Below, in pieces: positions 28,772 to 38,358 of a stretch of 64,000 nucleotides of DNA (position 1 is the first letter of the stretch; every line of letters starts with the position of its first letter). The translations under genes and the position numbers were made by a program. Location: contig JAEZWR010000036.1 in assembly GCA_023420115.1 (NCBI GenBank), positions 9,178 to 73,177 of the forward strand. Direction: 5' to 3'. This stretch comes from Bacillota bacterium. GTDB lineage: Bacteria; Bacillota; Clostridia; Saccharofermentanales; Fastidiosipilaceae. Below the pieces are notes generated by a model. That model was not told the origin of the DNA. It saw only the letters and a list, made by a program, of their open reading frames with translations, and ran no database searches.

Positions 28772-28971
28772 GCTTCCAAACTTGATTTTTGTCAAATATG
28801 AATTTACAAGTAAAAAAGTTCAAAGGATAATGTCAGTGCAAATAAATAAAAAAAGTAAAATAATCGTACTCCGTCTGAGTTGATTCTTTATATAAAGAGG
28901 AAAATTTATATGCTTGTATAACATTTAATTTGTGTAAGGGGTAAGCTGATAGTCTGATAATAATATAGGGA

Positions 28972-30102
28972 TCAATTTTTGCTTCCAGCCAATGAAAGAA
29001 GGATCAGCATTTCATTGGCCTCAAAATAGCCGTTGCTCTTTATCTTCTTGTCGATATCTCTTGCTAAATTTATTAAGTATATGAGCTTGGGGCGGCTAAA
29101 ATTTCTCGCTTGATTCCGAAGCTTCCTAATTTTCCAACTCATATTGCTTCCATAAGCTAAAATCTTGAGTATTTCCTCATCATTTAGACCATTTGAATCT
29201 AAAATGCAAAGTAGTTCTCTAAAGTGTCTCTGTAACATGAGCAAAATCATTTGTGTCGGTTCTTTGCGATCAAGTAAATTATTGTAAATTTTAAGAACGG
29301 TAGGCATATCTGAATTTGATATAGCATCTACTAGAGAAAAAACATCTCCCGTGAGATTCGGTCTTAGAATTTTTTCTACACTTTTTACATTGAGAATATG
29401 TGAACTGCGTTGTACTTCGTTAGCATCAAAACGCATACTATTAAGAGCTAGTTTTATTTTTTTTAGCTCTTGTTCAATTAATGATAATGAGGAATCACAA
29501 GCTTCAATCAAATATAGGACGAGATCGGGCGATAGGTTTAGTTCAAGTTCTTTGGCTCTATCTTTTATCCATCTTTCTAATTCAGATGAACTCAATTTTG
29601 GAAAGGTGAAAAGTAAATCATGGGAAATGATATCTTTTAGCAATTTAGATCTGCGATCAATTTTTCTCTCAATAAAAATTAGGCATGAAGCATCTTCACT
29701 GCCTACTAGTTCATCAAAGAGTCCTTTTATTATAGTTTGTTCGTGAGTTGAAAGAGAGGAAGTAGATGTTGAAGAAAAAAGACCAGAATTTTTAATTACA
29801 AAAATTCTTCTGGAACCAAAACCGAATAAGCTTGGAGTGAATATTTCTTGTGATAGATCATCCCATTTGAAATCAATATTCTTATTATCAAAATCATAAA
29901 TTAATTTATTTATTAAATGATTATCATCAGATAATAACGATTCGCAAATATCTATGTAACAATTCTCTAAGAGAAAGTGTTCGTCCCCAGAAAGAACTAA
30001 GAGACTAGGGATATTATTTGTATTAATTCTATTTTTAAGATTGCGATAGGAAAGGAGAGAATCAACTGAATTCTTTATATAACTCTTATTATTGTATGCC
30101 AT
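28972..30102 (-). CDS. holA: DNA polymerase III delta subunit
   Basis: Clamp-loader delta subunit of 376 residues that opens the beta sliding clamp. The order of blocks fits: PSLLVLSGDEHFLLENCY (the degenerate Walker region), a SLFGFGSRRIFVIKN block, KLSSSELERWIKDRAKEL, LIEACDSSLSLIEQELKKI, DVFSLVDAISNSDMPTVLKI and RHFRELLCILDS near the C terminus. AGGAGGG lies five bases before the ATG. Genome context (comEC on the other side of asnS) resembles the comEC-holA neighbourhood common in Firmicutes. Confidence 0.9.
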   Translation of the reverse strand: MAYNNKSYIKNSVDSLLSYRNLKNRINTNNIPSLLVLSGDEHFLLENCYIDICESLLSDDNHLINKLIYDFDNKNIDFKWDDLSQEIFTPSLFGFGSRRIFVIKNSGLFSSTSTSSLSTHEQTIIKGLFDELVGSEDASCLIFIERKIDRRSKLLKDIISHDLLFTFPKLSSSELERWIKDRAKELELNLSPDLVLYLIEACDSSLSLIEQELKKIKLALNSMRFDANEVQRSSHILNVKSVEKILRPNLTGDVFSLVDAISNSDMPTVLKIYNNLLDRKEPTQMILLMLQRHFRELLCILDSNGLNDEEILKILAYGSNMSWKIRKLRNQARNFSRPKLIYLINLARDIDKKIKSNGYFEANEMLILLSLAGSKN

Positions 30103-30301
30103 TTGTCCCTCCTAGTTATATCTTATTTCTACTATATTATACAACAGAGCTGTATTTAACTAGCTGACTTATATTGTTCTTATTTTGATCTCATGTATTT
30201 TTTTTAGCGTATTTCTTATCGCGTTCATTTGATAATAAGTCTATAATTTAAGTTGTATCTATAATTATGTATTACTAATCTCCAGAGAGGAGCGTGCCAT
30301 C

Positions 30302-31459
30302 ATGGGTAAAAAGGTTGTTTATGCAAAAAATTTAGTTCTTGAGAATCATATGCTTAAGGATTTTGCGGTAGTTTTTTCTGATAAAGTTTTAGAAATTATT
30401 CCAAAATCTGAAGCAATAAGTCAATCTCTTGATAGTGTTGGAGAATTTGAATATGTGTTACCAGGATTTATTGATGTTCATATACATGGAAGTGCTGGTG
30501 CTGATGTTATGGATGCCAGTTTGGAGTCATTAGAGACCATTTCTAGGGCAATTACTAAATCAGGAACAACTTCATTTTTACCAACAACTATGACAATGGC
30601 AGAAGACAAAATATGTTTAGCATTGGAAAATATACGCGAAGCGAAGAGAGTTCAAGACGAAACAGGGGAAACTAAGGGAGCGAGAATTCTCGGAGCTCAT
30701 TTGGAAGGTCCCTTTATTTCAGTTCATTATAAAGGTGCTCAAGATCCTCAACATATTCAGAAGCCTAACGATAGATGGCTAAAAAATTACTATGACATAG
30801 TTAAACTTATAACAATGGCAGCGGAAGAAGATGATAATTTTGCAATGATTAAGGAATGGAGTAGTCGAGGAATAGTTGTTTCATTGGGACATACAAATGC
30901 TGATTATGAAACTGCTTTGTTAGCGTACGATGCAGGTGCTAGGCATATTACACACTTATTTAATGCAATGACACCAATTCATCATCGCAAGCCTGGTATG
31001 GTTACAGCCGCACTAAATAAAGATTTCAATGTGGAGATGATAACAGATGGCTTCCATATTAGACCTGAAGTTATTAACCTAGTTAGTAGAGCTAAATCCA
31101 AAGACCAGATTATATTGATTACTGACTGTATGCGAGCGGGATTTATGGGTGATGGCGAATCGGAGCTGGGAGGACAGAAGGTCTATGTAAAGGGAGATCA
31201 GTGCCTGTTAGAGTCAGGGACGATCGCTGGCTCAATACATCGAATGGACAAAGCCCTGCGTAACGTTTTAGATTTTACAGAGTGTACTCTTATTGAAGTA
31301 AGTAAAATGCTTAGCTTGAATCCAGCTAGAGATTTAGGGATAGATTCTGAATATGGTAGCATTGAAGTTGGAAAATTTGCGGACTTTGTGTGTATGGATT
31401 TAGGTCTTGAAGTCAATAAGACAATAGTATCTGGTCAAACAATGTACGAAGTTGAATAA
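30302..31459 (+). CDS. nagA: N-acetylglucosamine-6-phosphate deacetylase
   Basis: Amidohydrolase of 385 residues that converts GlcNAc-6-P to GlcN-6-P and acetate. The metal-site block GFIDVHIHGSAGADVMD, the metal-binding Glu in LGAHLEGPFIS, SLGHTNADY with a metal-binding His, ITHLFNAMTPIHHRKPG, and the catalytic Asp in ITDCMRAG are all in place. It takes the product of MurQ and of the kinase encoded at 1-3 kb. nagB is not in the window. GAGAGGAG precedes the ATG. The malQ gene follows at about 55 bases, probably in the same transcript. Confidence 0.95.
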   Translation: MGKKVVYAKNLVLENHMLKDFAVVFSDKVLEIIPKSEAISQSLDSVGEFEYVLPGFIDVHIHGSAGADVMDASLESLETISRAITKSGTTSFLPTTMTMAEDKICLALENIREAKRVQDETGETKGARILGAHLEGPFISVHYKGAQDPQHIQKPNDRWLKNYYDIVKLITMAAEEDDNFAMIKEWSSRGIVVSLGHTNADYETALLAYDAGARHITHLFNAMTPIHHRKPGMVTAALNKDFNVEMITDGFHIRPEVINLVSRAKSKDQIILITDCMRAGFMGDGESELGGQKVYVKGDQCLLESGTIAGSIHRMDKALRNVLDFTECTLIEVSKMLSLNPARDLGIDSEYGSIEVGKFADFVCMDLGLEVNKTIVSGQTMYEVE

Positions 31460-31514
31460 CTCATATGTTACTAATGTTGTAATAAGTATTTTATGAGACT
31501 TGAAGGAGTTTAGT

Positions 31515-33278
31515 TTGAGCAATTTAAATAGTGATAACAAGAGGTCGAATATTGAAGAAATGGTTGAAATGGAGCTTAGACCGCATCGGGGTGAAATGAA
31601 GAAACGTTGCAATGGTATTTTGTGTCACATAAGTTCTTTGCCATCTCCATTTGGGATTGGTGTATTTGGAGAAGAATTGATAGATTTTTGTAGTAGGCTG
31701 GCGGATTCTGAAGTTAGTTATCTACAAATACTTCCCATTACATATCCATCTCAAGATTCCCCTTATCAAAGTTACTCAGCTTTTGCCGGAAATCCATGGT
31801 TTATAGATCCTAGGCAATTGGTTGAAGATAGATTGTTGCTTGAGAATGAATTACCTACATTTTATTATTCTGGAGATGAATGGAAAGTTGATTATGACTT
31901 TGTGCGTAGCAATTCAGAGCGATACTTGCGCACTGCTTACTTAAGGTTGAGTAAAGATAATATAGAAGAAATAGAGAGATTTATATCTGAATCATTTTGG
32001 CTAGAAGATTATGCTCTATTTATGACTGCTAGATCAAAGTTTGACAATTTACCATTTTGGGATTGGCCGAATGATATTAAATTAAGAAATACTGAGGCTA
32101 TGGCAAATTTTAAAATTCAGAATCATCATGAGTTTATGTACCATTGTTTTGTTCAATGGCTATTTTACAGACAGTGGTCAGAACTTAAGCAAAAAATTAA
32201 TGCACTTGGAATTGGTATTTTTGGAGATATACCATTTTATGTTGCCTCTGATTCTGCTGATATTTGGTCTTTCCCTGAATATTTTATGCTTCGCGATGAT
32301 AGGAAGCCTCTTTTGGTCGCAGGAGTCCCGCCGGATTATTTTAGCGAGGATGGACAATTATGGGGAAACACAGTTTACAATTGGCAGAATCTTAAGGCCG
32401 ATGGTTATGAGTGGTGGCTAAGACGTATCGCAAGCTCCCTGAGGCTTTATGATCTACTGCGAATTGATCATTTTAGAGGCTTCGAGTCATACTGGGTTGT
32501 TTCTGCGGAGGCAGAGACTGCAAGACATGGTGCATGGCATAAAGGGCCAGCTATGGATCTATTTAACAAGGTGAGAGAGCATTTAGGTGAGGTTAATATC
32601 GTTGCCGAGGATTTAGGGGATATAACAGCTGATGTTAAACAATTCTTGATTGATAGTGGTTTCCCAGGAATGAAAGTTCTTCAATTTGCCTTTGATAAGG
32701 CCTATCAAGGGAAAGACTTGCCTCACAATTATCCATTGAACACTTGTGCATATACAGGAACGCATGATAACAATACGACTTTAGGCTGGCTTTATGCTGC
32801 TAGCGAGCAAGAAAGAAATTATGCCTTAGATTACTGTGGATTTGAAAATAAGGAAAGATGGGGAGAGGGTGGACTAAAATCACCTGTCTGTCGCTCAATA
32901 ATAAGAACCCTTTGGTCATCGGTTGCAAGGATGACAGTTATTCCTCTTCAAGATCTTTGTGGTTTTGGTGAAGATACAAGAATGAATGTGCCAGGTATTG
33001 CTAATGGTATGTGGCAAATCAGATTCCCAAAAGATGTCATAGCCAATATAGATTACGCTTGGCTGAAATCGATGAATCTGATTTATCAAAGGAATACAGA
33101 TTATAGATTAGTATACGTTGACATGGCAGATACGGCTGATGAGGAGGAAGAGCTGGGTTTAGATAGTACTCTTACTTCTGTGGATATTATTGAATCATGT
33201 GAGATAAAAGATCCAATAGATGAGGAAATTCGAGCAGAAAATAAACTCGATGAATCATTGGCAACTGATAGCCAGTAA
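31515..33278 (+). CDS. malQ: 4-alpha-glucanotransferase (amylomaltase, GH77)
   Basis: Transfers alpha-1,4-glucan segments between malto-oligosaccharides in the cytoplasm. The family opening GILCHISSLPSPFGIG, GDIPFYVASDSADIWS, the nucleophile region LLRIDHFRGFESYWVV, the acid/base Glu in VAEDLGDI and TGTHDNNTTLGWL are intact. TTG 31515 is preferred because AAGGAG is six bases upstream; ATG 31596 (MKKRCNG) coincides with the usual family N terminus and is an alternative. After the normal family end, at about IYQRNTDYR, it carries an acidic tail of about 55 residues (ADEEEELGL and onward) that I do not recognise. Confidence 0.92.
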   Translation: MSNLNSDNKRSNIEEMVEMELRPHRGEMKKRCNGILCHISSLPSPFGIGVFGEELIDFCSRLADSEVSYLQILPITYPSQDSPYQSYSAFAGNPWFIDPRQLVEDRLLLENELPTFYYSGDEWKVDYDFVRSNSERYLRTAYLRLSKDNIEEIERFISESFWLEDYALFMTARSKFDNLPFWDWPNDIKLRNTEAMANFKIQNHHEFMYHCFVQWLFYRQWSELKQKINALGIGIFGDIPFYVASDSADIWSFPEYFMLRDDRKPLLVAGVPPDYFSEDGQLWGNTVYNWQNLKADGYEWWLRRIASSLRLYDLLRIDHFRGFESYWVVSAEAETARHGAWHKGPAMDLFNKVREHLGEVNIVAEDLGDITADVKQFLIDSGFPGMKVLQFAFDKAYQGKDLPHNYPLNTCAYTGTHDNNTTLGWLYAASEQERNYALDYCGFENKERWGEGGLKSPVCRSIIRTLWSSVARMTVIPLQDLCGFGEDTRMNVPGIANGMWQIRFPKDVIANIDYAWLKSMNLIYQRNTDYRLVYVDMADTADEEEELGLDSTLTSVDIIESCEIKDPIDEEIRAENKLDESLATDSQ

Positions 33279-33374
33279 GGTTATTAATAAATATAAAAGT
33301 GACATTATAAAGTATCGTCTTGGCCTGTAAATTGTGCTAAAGAATATTTGGCTAATTGTGATTATGAAACGAGT

Positions 33375-33407
33375 AATAAAAGGGGGGAGAGAATGCCCCC
33401 TTTTATT
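33375..33407 (+). terminator. terminator after malQ
   Basis: A 12-pair stem (33375-33386 with 33396-33407) with five G-C pairs and a T-rich 3' side closes the nagA-malQ unit. Confidence 0.9.
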
Positions 33408-33520
33408 ATGTAAAAGCTGAATTGACAAAGTGTATAAGAGGTGAATTCAATTGCTAGTGATAATAAACAATAATGTTTCATTAATGTGTCAGAAAACTAT
33501 AAAAATATCAATTTATTTAC

Positions 33521-33548
33521 TTGACCAATTACAAAAATATGATATTAT
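33521..33548 (+). promoter_or_regulatory. sigma-A-type promoter of mglB
   Basis: TTGACC (33521-33526) and TATTAT (33543-33548) with a 16-base spacer; each box has one mismatch to consensus. It lies about 65 bases before the mglB start. The rest of the 335-base gap after malQ holds only the malQ terminator. Confidence 0.6.
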
Positions 33549-33613
33549 GCACAATATAAAGCGAGTCAGACATGTATTTATGTATGACTTTTATAAATAG
33601 GAGGAATTGTCCC

Positions 33614-34858
33614 ATGCATAAAAAAATTGCATTTACAGCATCTGTTTTGGCTATGAGTATGGCACTCGTACCGAGCTTAATGGTTAAGGCTAGTGAAGTC
33701 GCCAACAAGGATAAACCCTTAGTATGGTTTAACAGACAGCCTTCTAATAGTTCAACAGGTGAACTGGATAAGGAAGCCCTAACATTCAATAAGGATACAT
33801 ATTATGTAGGATTTGATGCTAATCAGGGTGCCGAATTACAAGGTCAGATGATTCTTGAGTATATCGAGAAAAATATTGAGACCATCGATAGAAATGGTGA
33901 TGGTGTGATCGGTTATGTTCTTGCCATTGGTGATATTGGTCATAACGACTCTATAGCACGTACAAGAGGCGTCCGCAAAGCTCTTGGTACAGCAGTAGAA
34001 AAGGATGGTGCTATTAATAGTGATCCAGTAGGTACCAACGTTGATGGAACATCAACAGTCGTCACAGATGGTAAATTAAAAATTGGTGATAAAGAATATA
34101 CAGTGAGAGAGCTTGCTTCTCAGGAAATGAAGAATGCCTCTGGTGCAACATGGGATGCTGCCACCGCTGGTAATGCAATTGGAACATGGACATCAACTTT
34201 TGGTGACGAAATTGACGTTATTGCTTCAAACAACGATGGAATGGGAATGTCAATGTTCAATGCATGGTCCAAAGAGAAAAAAGTTCCAACATTTGGATAT
34301 GATGCTAACAGTGATGCAGTTGCCGCTATCGAAGAAGGATACGGTGGAACAATCAGCCAACACGCCGACGTACAGGCATACTTGACACTGCGTGTCTTAC
34401 GTAACGCTCTCGATGGTGTTGACATTGATACAGGTATTGGCAAGCCAGACGAAGCCGGTAATGTTCTCACAGATAAAGACTATATGTATAACGAAGAAGA
34501 ACGTTCATATTATGCACTTAACTTGGCAGTAACAGCTGAGAATTACAAGGACTTCCTAGACTCAACTCAAGTTTATGAGCCAGTTGCTAAACAATTAGAT
34601 CCAGAGAAGAATCCAGAAAAGAAAATTTGGTTGAATATTTATAACTCATCAGATAACTTCTTGAGTTCAACATATCAGCCACTTCTCCAAAAATATGACA
34701 AGCTTCTCAACTTAAATGTTGAGTACATCGCTGGTGACGGACAGAATGAGTCAAATATTACAAACCGTTTGGCAAACCCAGCAGAGTTTGACGGTTTCGC
34801 AATCAATATGGTTAAGACCGATAACTCCGCATCTTACACAAGTATTTTGAATCAATAA
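33614..34858 (+). CDS. mglB: galactose/methyl-galactoside ABC transporter substrate-binding protein
   Basis: Periplasmic-binding-protein-like galactose/glucose receptor, 414 residues including the signal peptide. FNRQPSNSSTG, YVGFDANQGAELQGQMI, the calcium loop DRNGDGVIGYVL (the EF-hand-like site known from MglB), DVIASNNDGMGMSMFNAW and GYDANSDAVAAI are clear. The signal peptide (KK, hydrophobic core, probable cut at VKA before SEVANK) has no lipobox Cys, odd for a Gram-positive receptor. ATG 33614 has AGGAGG eight bases upstream. Codon use looks more biased than in the neighbours, as expected for a highly expressed receptor. Confidence 0.93.
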   Translation: MHKKIAFTASVLAMSMALVPSLMVKASEVANKDKPLVWFNRQPSNSSTGELDKEALTFNKDTYYVGFDANQGAELQGQMILEYIEKNIETIDRNGDGVIGYVLAIGDIGHNDSIARTRGVRKALGTAVEKDGAINSDPVGTNVDGTSTVVTDGKLKIGDKEYTVRELASQEMKNASGATWDAATAGNAIGTWTSTFGDEIDVIASNNDGMGMSMFNAWSKEKKVPTFGYDANSDAVAAIEEGYGGTISQHADVQAYLTLRVLRNALDGVDIDTGIGKPDEAGNVLTDKDYMYNEEERSYYALNLAVTAENYKDFLDSTQVYEPVAKQLDPEKNPEKKIWLNIYNSSDNFLSSTYQPLLQKYDKLLNLNVEYIAGDGQNESNITNRLANPAEFDGFAINMVKTDNSASYTSILNQ

Positions 34859-34891
34859 TTCAACTTAATTTAAATTGATTCTCGGACTTAG

Positions 34892-34923
34892 GGGTTTGAG
34901 GATGCTATCCTCAAGCCCTTTTT
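34892..34923 (+). terminator. intercistronic stem-loop between mglB and mglA
   Basis: Twelve base pairs (34892-34903 with 34907-34918, one G-T) with a 3-base loop and a T-run. It probably acts as a partial terminator or 3' stabiliser that gives more MglB than MglA/MglC. The same layout follows the receptor gene at 50.8 kb. Confidence 0.8.
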
Positions 34924-34973
34924 CTTAATTTGGAATGATAAATATTTATTAATATTCTAAATCAGTTAGAAAC

Positions 34974-36527
34974 ATGGTTTATAAAGGAAATATGATTGAC
35001 AGTAATGTTAGAGATGATATTGTCTTATCCATCAGAGGGATGAGCAAGACCTTTGGGCGAAATCGAGTACTGGATAAAATTGATTTCGACATAAAAAAAG
35101 GTAGTATCATGGGGCTTATGGGAGAAAATGGTGCCGGTAAGTCTACCATGATGAAATGTCTTTTCGGAACATATCAAAAAGACGAAGGTTCGATATTTTT
35201 AAATAATAAAGAAATTAACTTTTCTGGACCAAAAGAGGCACTGGAGAATGGTATCGCCATGGTTCACCAGGAGCTTAATCAATGCTTGGAGAGAAATGTA
35301 ATTGATAATCTTTTTCTAGGCCGTTATCCAACAAATGCATTTGGCATAGTTGATAAAAGAAGAATGCAAAAAGAAGCATCTGAGTTATTCCGTAAGTTAG
35401 GTATGACTGTAGATCTCAATCAAACTATGAGAACTATGTCAGTTTCTCAGCGTCAAATGTGTGAAATAGTCAAGGCTATATCTTATGATTCTAAAGTTAT
35501 TGTCCTTGATGAACCAACATCATCACTCACAGTGCAAGAAGTTGACAAACTATTTGAGATGATGAGAATGCTTAGAGATCAGGGAATATCACTTATATAT
35601 ATTTCTCATAAAATGGATGAGATCTTTGAAATATGTGATCAGATTTCTGTTCTTCGCGATGGAAAATTGGTAATGACGAAAGATATTGCGGATACTAATA
35701 TGAATGAAATAATATCCGCAATGGTAGGGAGATCTTTGGATAATCGCTTCCCTGAGGTAGACAATACTCCAGGAGAAGTTGTTCTATCAATAAAGAACCT
35801 ATCAACTAAATTTGAACCATATCTTCAAGATGTCAGTTTTGATGTAAGAAAAGGTGAAATATTTGGTTTATATGGTCTAGTTGGTTCGGGAAGAACTGAG
35901 CTTCTTGAAACAATCTTTGGAATAAGAACTAGGGCGGCTGGTAGAGTTTATTACAAAAATAAATTGATGAATTTTAATGAAGTTAAAGAAGCAATGGATC
36001 ATGGTTTTGCTTTGATAACAGAAGAAAGAAAGGCCAACGGGCTTTTTCTCAAAGCAGATTTGACATTTAACACCACCATTGCCAATTTAAACCAGTATAA
36101 AAATAGTTCTGGTTTAGCTTTGTCTGATTCTAAGATGACCAAGGCAACTGTTAATGAGATAAAGACAATGAGAACTAAGTGCATGGGACCTAATGATCTT
36201 ATTTCAAGCTTGTCTGGTGGTAATCAGCAAAAGGTTATATTTGGTAAGTGGCTCGAGAGAACACCTCAAGTATTTATGATGGATGAACCTACTAGAGGTA
36301 TTGATGTCGGTGCCAAATATGAAATATATGAACTGATAATAAAAATGGCAAAAGCTGGCAATACGATCATAGTCGTATCGTCAGAAATGCCTGAAATTCT
36401 TGGTATCACAAACCGTATAGGTGTTATGTCCAATGGTAGATTGTCGGGTATAGTGAATACCAAAGATACCAATCAGGAAGAATTGTTGCGTCTAAGCGCT
36501 AAATATTTATATAGCGAGGGAGTATAA
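34974..36527 (+). CDS. mglA: galactose/methyl-galactoside ABC transporter ATP-binding protein
   Basis: Tandem ATPase of 517 residues of the sugar-ABC (CUT2) type. The first half has Walker A GENGAGKSTM, signature MSVSQRQMCE and Walker B VIVLDEPTSSL. The second half has a degenerate Walker A GLVGSGRTELLE, signature SLSGGNQQKVIFGKWL and Walker B VFMMDEPTRGID. It energises the MglC permease. ATG 34974 lacks a ribosome site; the in-frame ATG at 34992 follows AAAGGA closely and may be the real start. The stop of mglA is one base from the mglC ATG. Confidence 0.93.
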   Translation: MVYKGNMIDSNVRDDIVLSIRGMSKTFGRNRVLDKIDFDIKKGSIMGLMGENGAGKSTMMKCLFGTYQKDEGSIFLNNKEINFSGPKEALENGIAMVHQELNQCLERNVIDNLFLGRYPTNAFGIVDKRRMQKEASELFRKLGMTVDLNQTMRTMSVSQRQMCEIVKAISYDSKVIVLDEPTSSLTVQEVDKLFEMMRMLRDQGISLIYISHKMDEIFEICDQISVLRDGKLVMTKDIADTNMNEIISAMVGRSLDNRFPEVDNTPGEVVLSIKNLSTKFEPYLQDVSFDVRKGEIFGLYGLVGSGRTELLETIFGIRTRAAGRVYYKNKLMNFNEVKEAMDHGFALITEERKANGLFLKADLTFNTTIANLNQYKNSSGLALSDSKMTKATVNEIKTMRTKCMGPNDLISSLSGGNQQKVIFGKWLERTPQVFMMDEPTRGIDVGAKYEIYELIIKMAKAGNTIIVVSSEMPEILGITNRIGVMSNGRLSGIVNTKDTNQEELLRLSAKYLYSEGV

Positions 36528-36528
36528 A

Positions 36529-38181
36529 ATGGCAGATAGAAGTGTAATTCTTACCGTTGATGATGAAAAGGCATTGAGACTGCCTATTGACACTTATGTC
36601 GGTGAGATTCAGAAAAAAATTGACCAATTAAGAATAGATGGTACAGATAAAGTTTTGGCATTACAGAATCAAATTGATTCTTATAAACGAGACAGGCTGA
36701 TTAGCAAAGAAGAGAAGCAGGAGAACATTGAAAGGTGCCGCAAAGAACTTCAAGCAGCTAAAGTTGTAGAGAATAAGAATCAGCCAGAAATTAAGACTTT
36801 AATTAATCAGGCGACATCTTATTTGAATAAGAATTACAATAAAGAGTATTACGATAAAGTAAAAGCTAGCACAGAGCAAGAGAAGATTCTTGCCAAGCAG
36901 GAATATCAAGAGAAACTGAATAGCTTAAAAAAGGAGCATGAGAATACGGTTTCTAGCTTGACTGATGCAAAAGAAATAAAAGAAGAGAAATACATCTATA
37001 AAAATAGACGTTTCGACGCAAAGGTACAGCATGAGAAAAGACTTCAGCAGATAAAAGATAGACGCCATACGGCTTTTAGTCATAAGTATCACTTAATTGA
37101 TCTTTTGCGAATGTCAAAATTCACTTTTATGGAGAATCGCATTCAAAAGTGGGAGAATTATAGGTATACATTCAACAAAAGAGATTTTTTCTTGAGAAAT
37201 GGTCTATATATTGCAATTCTAGTTGTCTTTATTATCTTGAGTATCATAACTCCTATAGTTAAGAATACTAAATTGCTTACCTATAATAATATACTTAATA
37301 TTTTCCAACAGGCGTCACCGAGAATGTTCCTTGCATTAGGTGTTGCTGGTCTTATCTTACTTACTGGTACTGACCTATCAATTGGAAGAATGGTCGGTAT
37401 GGGAATAACTACGGCTACAATTATTATGCATAAGGGTATTAATACTGGTGGTGTTTTTGGAAAAATATTTGATTTTACCAATCTGTCTATCGGAGTGAGA
37501 ATTATTTTTGCTCTCTTTATGTGCGTTATTTTATGCACAATTTTTACATCTATCGCAGGTTTCTTCACGGCAAAGTTTAAGATGCATCCATTTATCTCGA
37601 CGATGGCCAATATGCTGGTTATCTTCGGTATTATGACTTATGCTACTAAGGGTGTTTCGTTTGGTGCAATAGAGTCTGAGATACCAAATATTATTATCCC
37701 GAAATTAAATGGTTTCCCTACGATTATTTTGTGGGCGGTTGTTGCTATAGTAGTTGTTTGGTTCATTTGGAATAAGACTACATTTGGTAAGAATCTTTAT
37801 GCTGTTGGGGGAAATCCAGAAGCTGCTGCAGTTTCCGGTATTTCAGTATTTGCTGTTACTATGGGTGCCTTTGTATTAGCTGGAATTCTATATGGATTCG
37901 GATCATGGCTAGAATGTGCTCGTATGTTTGGTTCTGGTTCTGCAACATATGGTCAAGGATGGGAAATGGACGCAATCGCAGCTTGTGTTGTAGGCGGTGT
38001 CTCATTTACTGGTGGTATCGGTAAGATTTCCGGAGTTGTTGTTGGTGTAATAACCTTTACTGCTTTGACGTATGCTCTCACGGTCTTAGGAATTGATGCG
38101 AATTTACAATTCGTGTTCTCTGGAATTATCATTATGATTGCTGTAACACTTGATTGTCTTAAATATGTACGTAAGAAATAA
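36529..38181 (+). CDS. mglC: galactose/methyl-galactoside ABC transporter permease with N-terminal coiled-coil extension
   Basis: Residues about 222-550 are a complete CUT2 permease (NILNIFQQASPRMFLALGVAG, LTGTDLSIGRMVG, AVGGNPEAAAVSGI, WEMDAIAACVVGGVSFTGGI), close to the usual ~336-residue MglC. In front lies a hydrophilic stretch of about 220 residues, rich in Lys, Glu and Gln with heptad-like spacing (EKQENIERCRKELQAAK; KLNSLKKEHENTVSSL), which should form a long cytoplasmic coiled coil. The fusion is in one intact frame, and the ATG follows the mglA stop directly. The role of the extension is unknown; it may dock MglA or a cytoplasmic partner. The permease call is firm. Confidence 0.92.
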   Translation: MADRSVILTVDDEKALRLPIDTYVGEIQKKIDQLRIDGTDKVLALQNQIDSYKRDRLISKEEKQENIERCRKELQAAKVVENKNQPEIKTLINQATSYLNKNYNKEYYDKVKASTEQEKILAKQEYQEKLNSLKKEHENTVSSLTDAKEIKEEKYIYKNRRFDAKVQHEKRLQQIKDRRHTAFSHKYHLIDLLRMSKFTFMENRIQKWENYRYTFNKRDFFLRNGLYIAILVVFIILSIITPIVKNTKLLTYNNILNIFQQASPRMFLALGVAGLILLTGTDLSIGRMVGMGITTATIIMHKGINTGGVFGKIFDFTNLSIGVRIIFALFMCVILCTIFTSIAGFFTAKFKMHPFISTMANMLVIFGIMTYATKGVSFGAIESEIPNIIIPKLNGFPTIILWAVVAIVVVWFIWNKTTFGKNLYAVGGNPEAAAVSGISVFAVTMGAFVLAGILYGFGSWLECARMFGSGSATYGQGWEMDAIAACVVGGVSFTGGIGKISGVVVGVITFTALTYALTVLGIDANLQFVFSGIIIMIAVTLDCLKYVRKK

Positions 38182-38223
38182 ACTTGTTTTTTTGATAAGG
38201 ACTTATATATTAAAGATATTATG

Positions 38224-38252
38224 GGGGATAGACTTCAGTCTGTCCCCTTTTT
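38224..38252 (+). terminator. terminator after mglC
   Basis: GGGGATAGAC (38224-38233) pairs with GTCTGTCCCC (38238-38247) around TTCA, followed by a T-run. It closes the mglBAC operon. Confidence 0.92.
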
Positions 38253-38358
38253 ATATATGTAACAACTTTTATATGTGTGACAACAGCAGCTGGATTTTTA
38301 AATTATAATTTAGACAAGCGTATATAGGATTATAGGAGTTATTAGAAAGAAGAAGTAT

